A stretch of 64,000 nt of DNA, taken from Symmachiella sp942492455 (lineage in GTDB: Bacteria; Planctomycetota; Planctomycetia; Planctomycetales; Planctomycetaceae). The number at the start of each line of letters is the position of its first letter. The stretch's first letter is position 1. Below the pieces are notes generated by a model. The model made no database searches. It was not told where the DNA came from and was given only the letters and a program-made list of their open reading frames with translations. The stretch lies in the NCBI GenBank assembly GCA_942492455.1, contig CALOFE010000081.1, positions 1 through 64,000 on the forward strand. The letters run 5' to 3'. Positions 46,357 through 58,229 of the stretch are shown piece by piece. A program made the translations under genes and the position numbers.

Positions 46357-46667
46357 CGCGCTGCCCTGAGACCATCTGAAATCGAGAAACTTTTTTTGGT
46401 TACTCCTTGGAGCGTGTTTCAAACTGGGAGGGCGAGGCTCCCGCCGAGCCGCGATGAACCCGATTGCTTGCCTTGGCCATGGAAATCTCCACCCTTCCCG
46501 ACACCAAACGCCACGATGCGGCTCAGCAGGAGCTTCGCCCTCCCGGGACGCTGGATGGCCGTTGTCAAACGTAATTTGAAAACACGTTCTAAGGGAAAGA
46601 CGTTAAAACCCGAAAGCCGAGCCTGCTTCAATGCAATGCCATCGGAACTGGAATTTTGATTGCATGG
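46357..46667. other. Intergenic region carrying a MITE-like repeat
   Basis: 311 bases without a gene between the peroxidase stop and the end of a leftward secreted-protein gene. Most of it is the inverted-repeat element at 46405-46594. Confidence 0.6.
46405..46594. repeat. MITE-like inverted-repeat element
   Basis: The outer arms CCTTGGAGCGTGTTTCAAA (46405-46423) and the complement of TTTGAAAACACGTTCTAAGG (46575-46594) match except for a few bases. Inner arms gggagggcgaggctcc… (46426-46452) and its near complement (46518-46544) form a second inverted repeat. There is no coding capacity. This is a non-autonomous element or a structured dispersed repeat. Confidence 0.7.
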
Positions 46668-47399
46668 TTACTCGGCGTCCGGAATCGCACTCTTGGCATC
46701 TTTCCCAAAATCGGACAACTTGAGTCGAGTCGTCATCGCTCCCAATGGCTGGCCTTCTTGCGAAACTTTAGTTTCAGCCTCCCATGTGACCACACCAAAC
46801 GGGGCACTTTTGTGCAAACGTACTGTGTACTGGGAGTTCATTGAAATCGTCCCCATTTCGACCTCTTCTGAGGCCGAATACCCTTCGCAATCGACCTTTC
46901 CAAGTTTGCTATCGACCGGTGCTTTGTCGAGCTTTTGCACCTCCTCAAAGGGTCCATGTAGAAACGGACGAAATTTTTGAAGATAGCGTGCGTTTTGCCC
47001 GGCAAGGTCTTCGATTTGCTTGGCGCCGCCGGGGACCTGTGAATGCTTATGCCAGATCTTTAAGACATGCTTTAGTGGATCCTTTCCTTGCGCAAGCTGC
47101 GATTCGGGTATGAGCAACTTAACGATGTCCGTGAATGCTTGGTCGTCTCTTTTGCCCTCCGTAGCGACCTCAATCCAGCGACATTGTTCTCCATCGACCT
47201 CAGCCGTGCCGACAGAACTCATAGTGATTGTTCCAGAAAGTGTAACCGTGCTGCCATCAGCATCCGTTCCCTTGCCCTGAATATCAAATTGGGCCCAAGC
47301 ACCGTCCTCGGGCAACTGATGGATCAATCCCTCCGCCTGAGCGGAGGTCGTCACCAACGTCAACAACACCATAAAGGTCAATGTGCAGAGTGCATGCAT
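46668..47399 (-). CDS. Secreted protein of unknown function
   Basis: 243 residues with a clear signal peptide (MHALCTLTFMVLLTLVTTSAQA). The mature part is strand-rich with GSTVTLSGTITMSSVG and a C-terminal VTWEAETKVSQEGQPLG. No catalytic motif. Similar exported proteins of unknown role are frequent in planctomycetes. It precedes the ABC-transporter cluster on the same strand but is separated from it by intergenic DNA. Confidence 0.7.
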   Translation of the reverse strand: MHALCTLTFMVLLTLVTTSAQAEGLIHQLPEDGAWAQFDIQGKGTDADGSTVTLSGTITMSSVGTAEVDGEQCRWIEVATEGKRDDQAFTDIVKLLIPESQLAQGKDPLKHVLKIWHKHSQVPGGAKQIEDLAGQNARYLQKFRPFLHGPFEEVQKLDKAPVDSKLGKVDCEGYSASEEVEMGTISMNSQYTVRLHKSAPFGVVTWEAETKVSQEGQPLGAMTTRLKLSDFGKDAKSAIPDAE

Positions 47400-47533
47400 G
47401 ATTTCTACCCTCTAGTTTTTTACAAGTGGTTTCAAAACCCTCTGACGCATCTCACTGACACTGATCTGAACGTTTCGAGAACAATCGCAACCGAGTTTTG
47501 AAACTAATTCTAAGTAATGTAACTCACCCGCTG

Positions 47534-48955
47534 CTAAGCAAACACCTCCAACCCATTCGCCACCGGCCCCTCGAATTCCTCGCGCGTCACCCCCACCAAC
47601 TCGGGCGGCGGCCACTCCCGATGCCACCGCCACGCCAAATACCCCGCCGGCCCAAACAGAAACACAAACACTGTCCACGTCTTCGTCCACCGAGCCTGAT
47701 ACCGCCGCTGACGACTGTAGCAAAAATAGGCGGCGATAGCGCCAAGAAATGCCGACATCGGAAACGCCCACGGGGACCCTGCCTGAATCCGCTGCCAACT
47801 CTCTACAAATTTGACATGGAGACCTTCGTACTGCGAGACGAGATAGGCCTCTGTTGATTCAATCCCCAACAGTACCACCGGGCCAGGAAACAAGATGCCG
47901 TACTCCGTTTGACGGATGAACCAATCGACAGCGCGCATGCCCGCTGTCTTTTCCATCGGCTTGAGAGCGAGGCGTTTGACGCGTGTATTGTGCGCCAGTT
48001 CACGTTTTTGTCCGTCGTTCTGTAGTTCGTACAGCGATTCCGTCCAAGTATTGACGTGACCATCAGCTGTCGTTTCCGCTACCGGCTCCGAGTACATTTT
48101 GACCAACAACCGATCGTCTTCGGTGACGAAGATTTCGCCGTCACGACGACCTTCGATCGCATAGGAGTTCACTTCGTTGCCGGAAAAGTCGACCGTCCGA
48201 ATTTCATCATTGGTCACCAAAATGATCTCGCGGCGGTAGTCGCCTTCACGATACCCCTTACGAAAGCCCCACTTTAGGGCCGTGTCGTCGCTGATTTGCT
48301 TCACCGATTCGTTCTCAAGGTCAATCGCCACGATCTCCGCTCCCGATTGGAACACGATCACGCCGTCCGACTCGATCTCCCCCAACGGCTTGCTAAAGCA
48401 GGTCTCGGCGCCCGGTTCATCGTCGCGGGTACCGTTGCGGTCGAAATAAAGCTCGATCTGCTGCAAATCGCGATCAGCATTAATCAGATAATATTTACCT
48501 GCATTCCGGTCCGACTCGCGAAACAACCACACATGACCGGGGCGATTGGGATCGTAAAAATGAGGCGTCGGATCGGGCTTCAGCGCTTCGGTTGGAGCAA
48601 ACAACCGATTCTGAAGTCGATACCTTCTGGATCGTTGACCCACATCACTTTGTAGGTTGATTCCATACAAACGCTCCTTGTCGCGCGGGAGTTCAACACC
48701 ATCCAACGTCGTCAGTTTATTCTGGTAGCGGTTCTCAAAACGGATCTGTTCTTCAATGGCCGGGCTCCCGTCGCGGAGGACTACTAATTGTGTATAGGCC
48801 GACCAGCCCTGCGGCTCTACGCTACGGCGATACCGTTTGTACTCCTTCCAAGATTCTCCGGTGAAGCCGACCAATGCCGCAATGCCGATAATCAGCGGCA
48901 ACGTCATCAATAACGTCAACACCAAACTGTGGAACAACGAGTATTTGCGCTTCAT
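47534..48955 (-). CDS. Membrane protein linked to the ABC transporter operon
   Basis: 473 residues. A membrane span at residues 10-30 (LVLTLLMTLPLIIGIAALVGF), a large extracytoplasmic domain with propeller-like repeats (VWLFRESDRNAGKYYLINAD, GEIFVTEDDRLLVKMYS), and C-terminal spans (TEYGILFPGPVVLLGI, AFPMSAFLGAIAAYFC, TVFVFLFGPAGYLAW). It starts nine bases after the ABC permease stop, so it is the last gene of the gntR-ABC operon. Probably a permease-associated sensor or partner subunit. Confidence 0.75.
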   Translation of the reverse strand: MKRKYSLFHSLVLTLLMTLPLIIGIAALVGFTGESWKEYKRYRRSVEPQGWSAYTQLVVLRDGSPAIEEQIRFENRYQNKLTTLDGVELPRDKERLYGINLQSDVGQRSRRYRLQNRLFAPTEALKPDPTPHFYDPNRPGHVWLFRESDRNAGKYYLINADRDLQQIELYFDRNGTRDDEPGAETCFSKPLGEIESDGVIVFQSGAEIVAIDLENESVKQISDDTALKWGFRKGYREGDYRREIILVTNDEIRTVDFSGNEVNSYAIEGRRDGEIFVTEDDRLLVKMYSEPVAETTADGHVNTWTESLYELQNDGQKRELAHNTRVKRLALKPMEKTAGMRAVDWFIRQTEYGILFPGPVVLLGIESTEAYLVSQYEGLHVKFVESWQRIQAGSPWAFPMSAFLGAIAAYFCYSRQRRYQARWTKTWTVFVFLFGPAGYLAWRWHREWPPPELVGVTREEFEGPVANGLEVFA

Positions 48956-48964
48956 GACTACCTC

Positions 48965-49633
48965 TCATGCGTAATCGCGGACGTCGCCGACATACAGAAT
49001 CACTCCCACCAGTAGCCCGCAGAACACAAGCAGCGGTGCGAATCCGTAGACCCACCACTGCGGCACACCAATGAGGCCCCAAACCAGCAGACTACATCCC
49101 GCCAACGGCAACAGCCGCGAACCGTACCACCGCGCCGGCCGCAGCCCGGTGAGAAATGTTGCCAAATAGACCAACATACCGATCAGCGTGATTTGCACAT
49201 ACACGCTCATCATCGACCACCGAAACGGATGGACTTCCGTTTGTCGCATATATCCAATCAGCACGCACCCGGACAAAAACACCCCAGTGCATCCCAAGTA
49301 AGCGCCGCCCCCAACTAATAACTTCGATGAAATCATCCAGCGACGACCTGGCGGCAAATGTAACAGATACCCCCAAGTCCCTTGAAACGAGTCCGCCAAC
49401 GTTTGCACCAAAGCCAGCAAGATTGCGAAGCCGAATGGGAGCATCCACAGAGAGTCATTCAAATCACTGTGAAGCACAGACGACCAATTCCGCTGACGAT
49501 AGAACATTCCCGGATCCCAGCGGAGATGGTAATTGATTACGTCCGCCAATAACGTCAACGCATACAGAAAACCGGCTAGAAAAATCACCGCCAGCGTCTC
49601 CATCAGCTCCTTGCGCATCATCGACTTAAACAT
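48965..49633 (-). CDS. ABC transporter permease
   Basis: 222 residues from MFKSMMRKELMETL at 49633. Six hydrophobic segments are visible, for example VIFLAGFLYALTLLADVI, MLPFGFAILLALVQTLA and FAPLLVFCGLLVGVILYV. It matches ABC-2-type permeases encoded next to a GntR-ABC pair. The start overlaps the ATPase gene stop by eight bases, showing translational coupling. The substrate is unknown. Confidence 0.85.
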   Translation of the reverse strand: MFKSMMRKELMETLAVIFLAGFLYALTLLADVINYHLRWDPGMFYRQRNWSSVLHSDLNDSLWMLPFGFAILLALVQTLADSFQGTWGYLLHLPPGRRWMISSKLLVGGGAYLGCTGVFLSGCVLIGYMRQTEVHPFRWSMMSVYVQITLIGMLVYLATFLTGLRPARWYGSRLLPLAGCSLLVWGLIGVPQWWVYGFAPLLVFCGLLVGVILYVGDVRDYA

Positions 49634-50549
49634 GCACTTCCTCCCGGCGAAAAACAGGCATCGTTCCTTTGCGGCCGCGGGTGTATGCCACGAAGGCGTC
49701 CTCCAGGTTGAACTCCAACACTTCCATGCTCCGCGGCGACAATGAATCGAGGTAAGCGCGGTGTTCGTCTCCATAATTCACGATCACCAACTCCACTCGC
49801 TCGCCCGATGCACTGGATGACAACAAACCGGGGCACGCGGGCGGCTCTTTGAGCGGTTCAGTTAATTCCACAACGACTTTGCGGATCGATTCGCGAAAAT
49901 GTTCCGTCGGACAATCGACCCGCAGCACCCCCTCGCTCAAAATTCCGATATGATCCGCCACGCGGTCGACGTCGCTGAGGATGTGCGAACTGAACAGAAT
50001 CGTCCGGCCCTGCTGTTGAATGATCTGAATGATCGATTCCAAAAAATCGCGCCGCACCACCGCATCCAAGCCGATCGTTGGATCGTCGAGAATCAGCAGT
50101 TTGGGATCGGGAGCAACCGCTAGCGCCAACGAAACCTGCGCCCGCTGGCCGTTGGAGAGTTTCGAGAGCCGTTTTTTCTTGGGGATGTCGAAATGATCCA
50201 ACACCTGATCGACAAAGTCGCCGTTCCATTGCTGATAAAACGGCCGCACAAAACGAATCGCCCCCTCAACCGTCATCCAGCGATACAGCGGATGCCCCTC
50301 CCCCACCCAGCCGATCTGCGCACGGGTCGCGGGCGTGATTTGCGAGACCTCTTCGCCCAACAACTCCGCCGTGCCGAAATCGGGTTTGAGCAACCCCAAC
50401 AGCATACGGATCGTCGTCGACTTACCCGCCCCGTTACGCCCCAGCAGCGCGTAGACGCTCCCTTCGCGGACTTGCAGGTTCAAGCCGTTGACGACGCGGC
50501 GGCCGCCGAAATATTTCGTCAACCGGTCGGTGACTATTGCGTTTGCCAT
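49626..50549 (-). CDS. ABC transporter ATP-binding protein
   Basis: 307 residues. Walker A GRNGAGKST (about residue 38), Q-loop region IGWVGEGHPLYRWMTV, signature LSNGQRAQ, Walker B LLILDDPTIGLD (Asp where most have Glu after the Walker B Asp), and switch H in SSHILSDV. The C-terminal extension is of the YtrB/CcmA-like export type. The gene overlaps the GntR gene upstream and the permease downstream. The non-canonical catalytic Asp may slow hydrolysis but occurs in this subfamily. Confidence 0.93.
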   Translation of the reverse strand: MANAIVTDRLTKYFGGRRVVNGLNLQVREGSVYALLGRNGAGKSTTIRMLLGLLKPDFGTAELLGEEVSQITPATRAQIGWVGEGHPLYRWMTVEGAIRFVRPFYQQWNGDFVDQVLDHFDIPKKKRLSKLSNGQRAQVSLALAVAPDPKLLILDDPTIGLDAVVRRDFLESIIQIIQQQGRTILFSSHILSDVDRVADHIGILSEGVLRVDCPTEHFRESIRKVVVELTEPLKEPPACPGLLSSSASGERVELVIVNYGDEHRAYLDSLSPRSMEVLEFNLEDAFVAYTRGRKGTMPVFRREEVHV

Positions 50550-50923
50550 GCGAACTTCTTCACTCCTTTCGCCACCGATTCCAGCACATCATCGTCGCTC
50601 AGGCCGAGATGCACCGCTTCGGTGAGGAATTCATCCAAGAGTTGCTGAAACCGCTGCTGCCGCGATTTTTTGGTCGTGTCGTTTTTGAGCTCTGCAACGA
50701 ACACTCCCAAACCGGGCCGCGTATTGAGGACCCCTTCGCGTTCCAGTTCAGTATAAACGCGAGCGATGGTGTTGGGATTCACAACAAGCCGGCTGGAAAG
50801 TTCACGAACCGAGGGAAGTTGCTCACCAGGCTGCAGCCGAGCGCGCGCCACAGCCTGGCGTATTTGGCTACGCAATTGCCGATAAATCGGCACTCGGCTA
50901 GCAACATCAACTTGAAATTCCAT
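50534..50923 (-). CDS. GntR-family (YtrA subfamily) regulator
   Basis: 129 residues from MEFQVDVASRVPIYRQL at 50923. The winged helix lies at residues 10-75 (QLRSQIRQAVARARLQPGEQLPSVRELSSRLVVNPNTIARVYTELEREGVL), followed by the short helical tail typical of YtrA proteins. It overlaps the ATPase gene by 16 bases. As in ytr operons it probably represses its own ABC operon and responds to envelope stress. Confidence 0.9.
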   Translation of the reverse strand: MEFQVDVASRVPIYRQLRSQIRQAVARARLQPGEQLPSVRELSSRLVVNPNTIARVYTELEREGVLNTRPGLGVFVAELKNDTTKKSRQQRFQQLLDEFLTEAVHLGLSDDDVLESVAKGVKKFAWQTQ

Positions 50924-52912
<1,989 letters not shown>

Positions 52913-53524
52913 GTGTATCGTTAACCGAAAACCCTTGCTAGGCAAGAACTTCCAGCTAGTAAACACGAAAAAGTTTGATTCCCCATAAAGCAAAAACTCT
53001 TCATTACCGTCCCCCGGAAGCAAGCTCCCAAGAAACGGAGAAATTTTCACCGACGCTACCGCTTTCACGGTCACGCCGACTTTAACGTAGAACTCTCCAA
53101 CCAAATTGCCAAAGATCATACCGGGCTTTTAACACCCGAACTGCCAGCCTTTCGGCGAACCCTAGACCCACAAAACGGGAAGGAGGTTCACGAAAAACAG
53201 CGGCACAACGACACGAGTCCAGAACGAATCTGATAAGTCACCCCCTGATTGGGATTCCCCATAGCCCCCGGTAAAAGCAACACCGAGAGCGACCCGCCCG
53301 CGTGGGCAGTGAGAGATATATTAGGCGCGACCTAGTAAAGTGTCAACGGACTAAGCGAAGAAAATCTTGTGTTTTAGCGAATACGCTTGAATCGCGCCTG
53401 CAGAACAGAAACGGGTCGGCAAAATCAGCTTGACGGACAGTCGACACGCGATTACTATAAAACCAAATCTAAATAACCAAACATTGCATCGCTACAAAAA
53501 ACCTCAGCACCGAAGGAGGCAAAC
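52913..53524. other. 16S leader and promoter region
   Basis: About 400 bases of transcribed leader on the minus strand plus the promoter at 53318-53346. The right part (to 53524) precedes the divergent BlaI gene and should hold its promoter and ribosome-binding site (gaaggaggc 7 bases before the ATG). No other gene is seen. Confidence 0.6.
53318..53346 (-). promoter_or_regulatory. Sigma-70 promoter of 16S rRNA
   Basis: On the minus strand TTGACA (53341-53346) and TAATAT (53318-53323) are separated by exactly 17 bases. This is a near-perfect sigma-70 promoter reading into the 16S leader. Confidence 0.85.
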
Positions 53525-53908
53525 ATGGCGCGCCCTCGTGCAAAAGAACTGACCGAACGCGAACTGGAGATCATGCACATCTTCTGGGATCGCGGCGAGT
53601 CGACCGTCAACGAGATTCGCGACGCGGTTGCTGCCACTGGACGTGACCTGGCTTATACGACCGTGGCGACGCTGGTGCGGATTCTCACCGAAAAGAACTT
53701 CCTCCAACAAACCAACGCGGAACGCCCCTTTCGCTTCGTGCCGCTGCGATCGTTCGACGAAGTCTCCGGCAGCTTGCTGGGCGACTTGATGCAAAAAGTG
53801 TTCGGCGGCTCGCGCGAGGAGCTGTTGGTCAAACTACTTGATCAAAAGAAATTGACCGCCAAGGAACGGGCCATCCTGACCGACATCCTGGGGGAGAAAC
53901 GGCCATGA
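53525..53908 (+). CDS. BlaI/MecI/CopY-family repressor
   Basis: 127 residues. The winged helix ELTERELEIMHIFWDRGESTVNEIRDAV…AYTTVATLVRILTEKNF is typical of BlaI-type repressors, followed by a dimerisation helix (SFDEVSGSLLGDLMQKVF). It is translationally coupled to the M56 peptidase gene (ATGA overlap), the usual BlaI-BlaR arrangement. A strong GGAGG lies just upstream of the ATG. The inducer in planctomycetes is unknown and need not be a beta-lactam. Confidence 0.93.
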   Translation: MARPRAKELTERELEIMHIFWDRGESTVNEIRDAVAATGRDLAYTTVATLVRILTEKNFLQQTNAERPFRFVPLRSFDEVSGSLLGDLMQKVFGGSREELLVKLLDQKKLTAKERAILTDILGEKRP

Positions 53909-56513
53909 CCGCATTCGCCACAACGTGCCTTTGGTGCGCCCTGCAAGTTTCCCTCTTCGTGGCTGTCGTCAGCCTGCTGTACTTATTGCTACGCCGCTGG
54001 AGTTTGGCAGCCGGCGGATTGATTGCTGCTGTCAGCTTGGCGGTGGTGATCCTGATCAGCGGTTTGGCATTCAGCCCGTGGCCCCGCTGGGAATTGGCAA
54101 CAGCCGGCGCAAATTTACCCAAGCCGCAGACTTCAATACCGATTACCGAAACCGAACAGGCAACAGCCCCCGAGACCGTGGCAGCGGCCCCCACGGTGAC
54201 GCCCCATCCGCCTGAAACACCGCAGGCCGGAATAGCCGCTTGGTTGACCGGCTTTGGCGACGCGTTGACACATGAATTCACGGTTCCCGCCGATGTCCCC
54301 GCTACGCACGCGTGGACCTGGACCGAGATCGCCGTGGCTGCCTGCTTGGCATTGTCAGCTTTGGGCTGCTTGCGACTGTTGGCCGGGTTGTGGGCGGTGC
54401 ATGCGCTTCGCCAAGCGGGACGACCGATTGAAGATGACGCATTGCGAGAGTCAGCGGACCTGTTGCGGGCGGAGTTAGCTTGCCCGCGCCGTGTGGAATT
54501 ACTCGAAGCGGACCAACTTGCCGCTCCGGCGACCGTCGGTTGGCGACGACCGGTGATCTTGTTGCCGGCTGCGTGGCGGTCCTGGACGCTGCTTGAACGA
54601 CGGGCGGTGCTGGCGCATGAAATCGCGCATATCCGTCGCGGAGATTTTTTAACGTACGTCATCGCCCAAATCGGATTGGTGCTGCACTACTACAACCCGC
54701 TCGTGCATTGGCTGGCCGGGCGGTTGCGCTTGGAACAAGAATTAGCCGCCGACGCCTCCGCCGCAGCGCTCGCGGGCGGACGTCTGGAATATTTGCAGAT
54801 GTTGGCAGCCATGGCGCTGCGCCAAGCGGACCAGCCGGTGAGTTGGCCGGCCCGCACGTTTTTACCGTCCCGAGGACACTTAATCAGGAGAGTCGAAATG
54901 CTGAAGCACTCGAAGCGATTGTCGACACGTTTACCAGGGGCCGCGCGTGTGGTCGTGGTGGGATTATTGGCGGCGGTGGGGATTGGGGTTGTGGGCTTGC
55001 GACAACCGCAAAGTTCGTTGGCTAAGGCAGCTGACAATCCGCGCATTGCTCAACAAGAATCGGCGAAACGTCCAACTGCAACAAAGCAGCGGCTGAGCGA
55101 TCGATTTGAATTGTCGTATATTCCAGTAAATGCCATCGCCGTCATCGGCGTACGGCCGGCAGCTTTTTTGAGAACGAGGAATTGGCCGCGATGGCTGAGA
55201 TGCTCAACGAAGACCTCGGCATCCCGCAGATAATTGGTATGCCGGTTGAAGAGATCGAACAAATTAGCGTGGCAGTGACTCACTCGGAAAAACAACCTGT
55301 CGGTAGTTATCTGAGACCAACCTTCGGCACGGTTATGATTCGAGCCGTGCGACCAACGGACTTTCGCTACCTCACGGATTATTTCTCCCCCGATGCCGAG
55401 GAGAAACACCACGGTGGCAAGACGTACTTTAAGTCGCCCAAACTGGGAAGTTGCTATATGCGACTTGGTGATCGCACGATACTCCTTGACGATGAAGACT
55501 CTTTGATAAACGCGATCGTGAATGGGCCGGCAATTCAATCAAAATTGCTGGGCGGTGCGGCCTGGGATGCAGCGACGGTAAGCCACATGTTCTGTGCTCT
55601 GGATCCGGATCTGTTTTCGGGAGAGTTAGCAACCACACCCCAACCGGCCATCGTCAGCGCATTTGGACCGATTTGGAAAGATTCACAATCGCTCATGATC
55701 TGCGGAACCGTGGACCAGGATGTCTCTGTTCAAGGATTCGCAATCTGTGCTAGCGAGGAGAAAGCACAAACCATTCATGCAACGTTGCAGGGTGCGGCGC
55801 CGATCCTCACAAATGTGCTGAGCGAGAGACATTCTGCCGACCATCCATTCGCCACATTTTCCGCAGAAGCATTGGCCTACCTCAAGGGATCAAACGTCAT
55901 AAGAAAGGGAAAGACAGTTCACGTCGCTTCGACGTCGCCGATTCTAGTAAACTTATTGATGGGAACCGTCATGTTCCCCGGAATGAGTGCAGCAGTTTTT
56001 GTGGCGTCGAAAAGCAACGGCCACCAAAATATAACCTTGCGTCAGATTGCGTTGGCGATGCACAAATACCACGACGCTCACGGCCATCTTCCACCAGCGG
56101 TCGTGATCGGTCCCGACGGTAAGACGCCGCACAGTTGGCGGGTCGAACTGTTGCCGTTCCTGGGCCTCGGCGTCGAAGGTGATCAATATCAAGGCTACAA
56201 GTTGGATGAACCGTGGGACAGCGAACACAACAAAACAGTTATTAATAGAATGCCGTCGGTCTACGGCCATGATGCCGATTCAACCAACGCCGCCTATTTT
56301 GTGTTCACCGGCCCGGGGACTGCATTTGGCGAAAAAAAGGGATTACGTTTTGCCGACGTCAAAGATGGGATGCCCCAGACGTTAATGATCGTCGAAGCCA
56401 AGCGAGATATTCCCTGGACCAAACCGGAAGATATTCCGTTTTACGACCCAGCAGCCCCGTTGCCCAAACTTGGGGGATACACACCCGAACAGATTCTCGC
56501 CGCCAAAGTTTGA
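53905..56513 (+). CDS. BlaR1-like M56 peptidase fused to DUF1559, frameshifted near 55166
   Basis: About 870 residues once joined. The N-terminal part has membrane spans and the zinc-protease motif HEIAH in RRAVLAHEIAHIRRGDF (about residue 240), as in BlaR1/MecR1. A further span lies around residue 350. The second frame, from about 55170, supplies an extracytoplasmic domain and a C-terminal DUF1559-type region (ITLRQIALAMHKYHDAHGHLPP, SWRVELLPFLG, ADVKDGMPQTLMIVE), a planctomycete hallmark. Adding one T to the six-T run at 55164-55169 gives …PAAFFENEELAAMAEM and a continuous protein. It is probably a membrane sensor-protease that cleaves the adjacent BlaI-type repressor. Confidence 0.85.
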
Positions 56514-56679
56514 CGGAAATGTGTCTACCGATTCCCCGCTCAGGGGATTCCCGAGAAACTTGTGGCGGGCGGCATATTTCGTACGACGGCGGGGAAGTCG
56601 AACGAGCGACGACTTCTTTGCGGAAAACGACCCAAGACGACTAAGCCGTAATCGATACTGTACCAATAAGGACCATCCG

Positions 56680-58111
56680 TCACTGAACCGGCGCCATCAG
56701 CCGCGAGACCTGCACTGCGACCTTGAACCACCAGGGGCGGGCGCGGAGTTCGTCGGCGCCGGTGAGGCGGCTGTTGGCGAAATCGGTTTCTAGCATTGCG
56801 GCGACTTCAGCGGCAAAATCTTCGTCGAGGGCGGCGATTGTGATTTCGAAGTTCAACCGGAACGAGCGGTTGTCGAGGTTGGCAGTCCCCACGGCGGCAA
56901 ATTGGTCATCGACGAGCATCACCTTTTGATGCAAAAAACCGGGTTGGTAGCGGTAGAATTTCACGCCGGCCGGTTCGGTTTCTTCGACGAATGAAAAGCC
57001 CGACAGGTACACCAACAGGTGGTCCGGTTTTTCCGGCAGCAAAATGCGGACGTCCACGCCGCGCAGTGCCGCCAATTGCAGGGCAGCAATCACCTGCGCA
57101 TCCGGCACGAAATACGGGCTGGTGATCCACAGCCGCCGCCGCGCGGAATGGATCGCCTGCACGAAGAACAGGCTGCAGGTCTCCAATTCATCGGCCGGTC
57201 CGGAGGCAACAACGATTGTGTCCTTGTCGCCGTCGGTGGCCGATTGGGGGGCCCAAACCAGCTTGGGGGCTTCGTGCGTCGCGCAATACCAATCCTCGAT
57301 GAAGGACAACTGCACGCATTGGACCGCCGGGCCGGTCAGTTTGACGTGCGTGTCCCGCCAATGCCCGAACCGCTGGGAGCGTCCCATGTACTCTTCACCG
57401 ACATTGTGCCCGCCAACATAAGCAGACCGACCATCGACGAGAACGATCTTGCGGTGATTGCGAAAATTGAGTTGGAAACGCGTGCGCCAGCCGGTGGAAT
57501 TGCGAAAAGAACTGACCTTGGCTCCGGCAGCAATCAAGGCACGCAGGTATTCTTTGGGAAGTTTGATAACAGCCGATGCCGTCGTAGAGAAAATAGACAC
57601 GGACCCCGGCTTTGAGTTTGGCAAGCAGATGTTTTTGTAGTTCGCGGCCGAGTTCATCATCGTGGATAATGAAGAATTGCACGAGGATATAGTCTTGGGC
57701 GGATTGAATTCCCTCGAAGATCGCCGCAAACGTGGCGGGGCCGTCGATCAGCAATTCCACGTGATTGTGCTTGGTGAAGGGAAGTGCGGCGAGTTTTTCG
57801 ATAACCTTCAAATCGTCGACCGGGTGCTCAAGCCCCGATGTGAACTCCTCGCTATATTGCGACAATTCTTCGGTGATATGCTTCAGGCGCAGCTCACCTT
57901 CGCGACGAGCACAGACGTAGCCTTCGAATTTTTTGCCACCGAACACCCAATACAACGGCACAGCCGCGAAGGGAAATAACACTAAGGGAAAAGCCCAGGC
58001 AATCGCCCCTTGCGATGTCCTGGTGAAGAGAATCGCATGTACCGCCGAGTACACTCCCACCAATTCCACTACAAATATGGCCAGCCCGAGAAAGCTGAAC
58101 GTTAGATCCAT
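56680..58111 (-). CDS. cls: Cardiolipin synthase, frameshifted near 57565
   Basis: About 476 residues once joined. Two N-terminal membrane spans (LGLAIFVVELVGVYSAVHAI and AFPLVLFPFAAVPLYWVF) are followed by two phospholipase D HKD motifs: FRNHRKIVLVDGRSAYVGGHNVGEEY and FLHQKVMLVDDQFAAVGTANLDNRS. It joins two phosphatidylglycerols into cardiolipin. The first frame runs …VYFLYDGIGCY and then breaks; the other frame continues KLPKEYLRALIAAG. One extra base around 57561-57568 accounts for it. The stop faces the M56-DUF1559 gene end. Confidence 0.88.
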
Positions 58112-58229
58112 GCCGATTCGCCCCGGTCGATTGGGAAAGAAGCTTCTCTGCCAGAATGGAGGAAACGGCGGAGAATATCAATTTTCAATCGCGCAAATTC
58201 GTAAACAGCGGTCAAAAGAGTTGCCGCGA

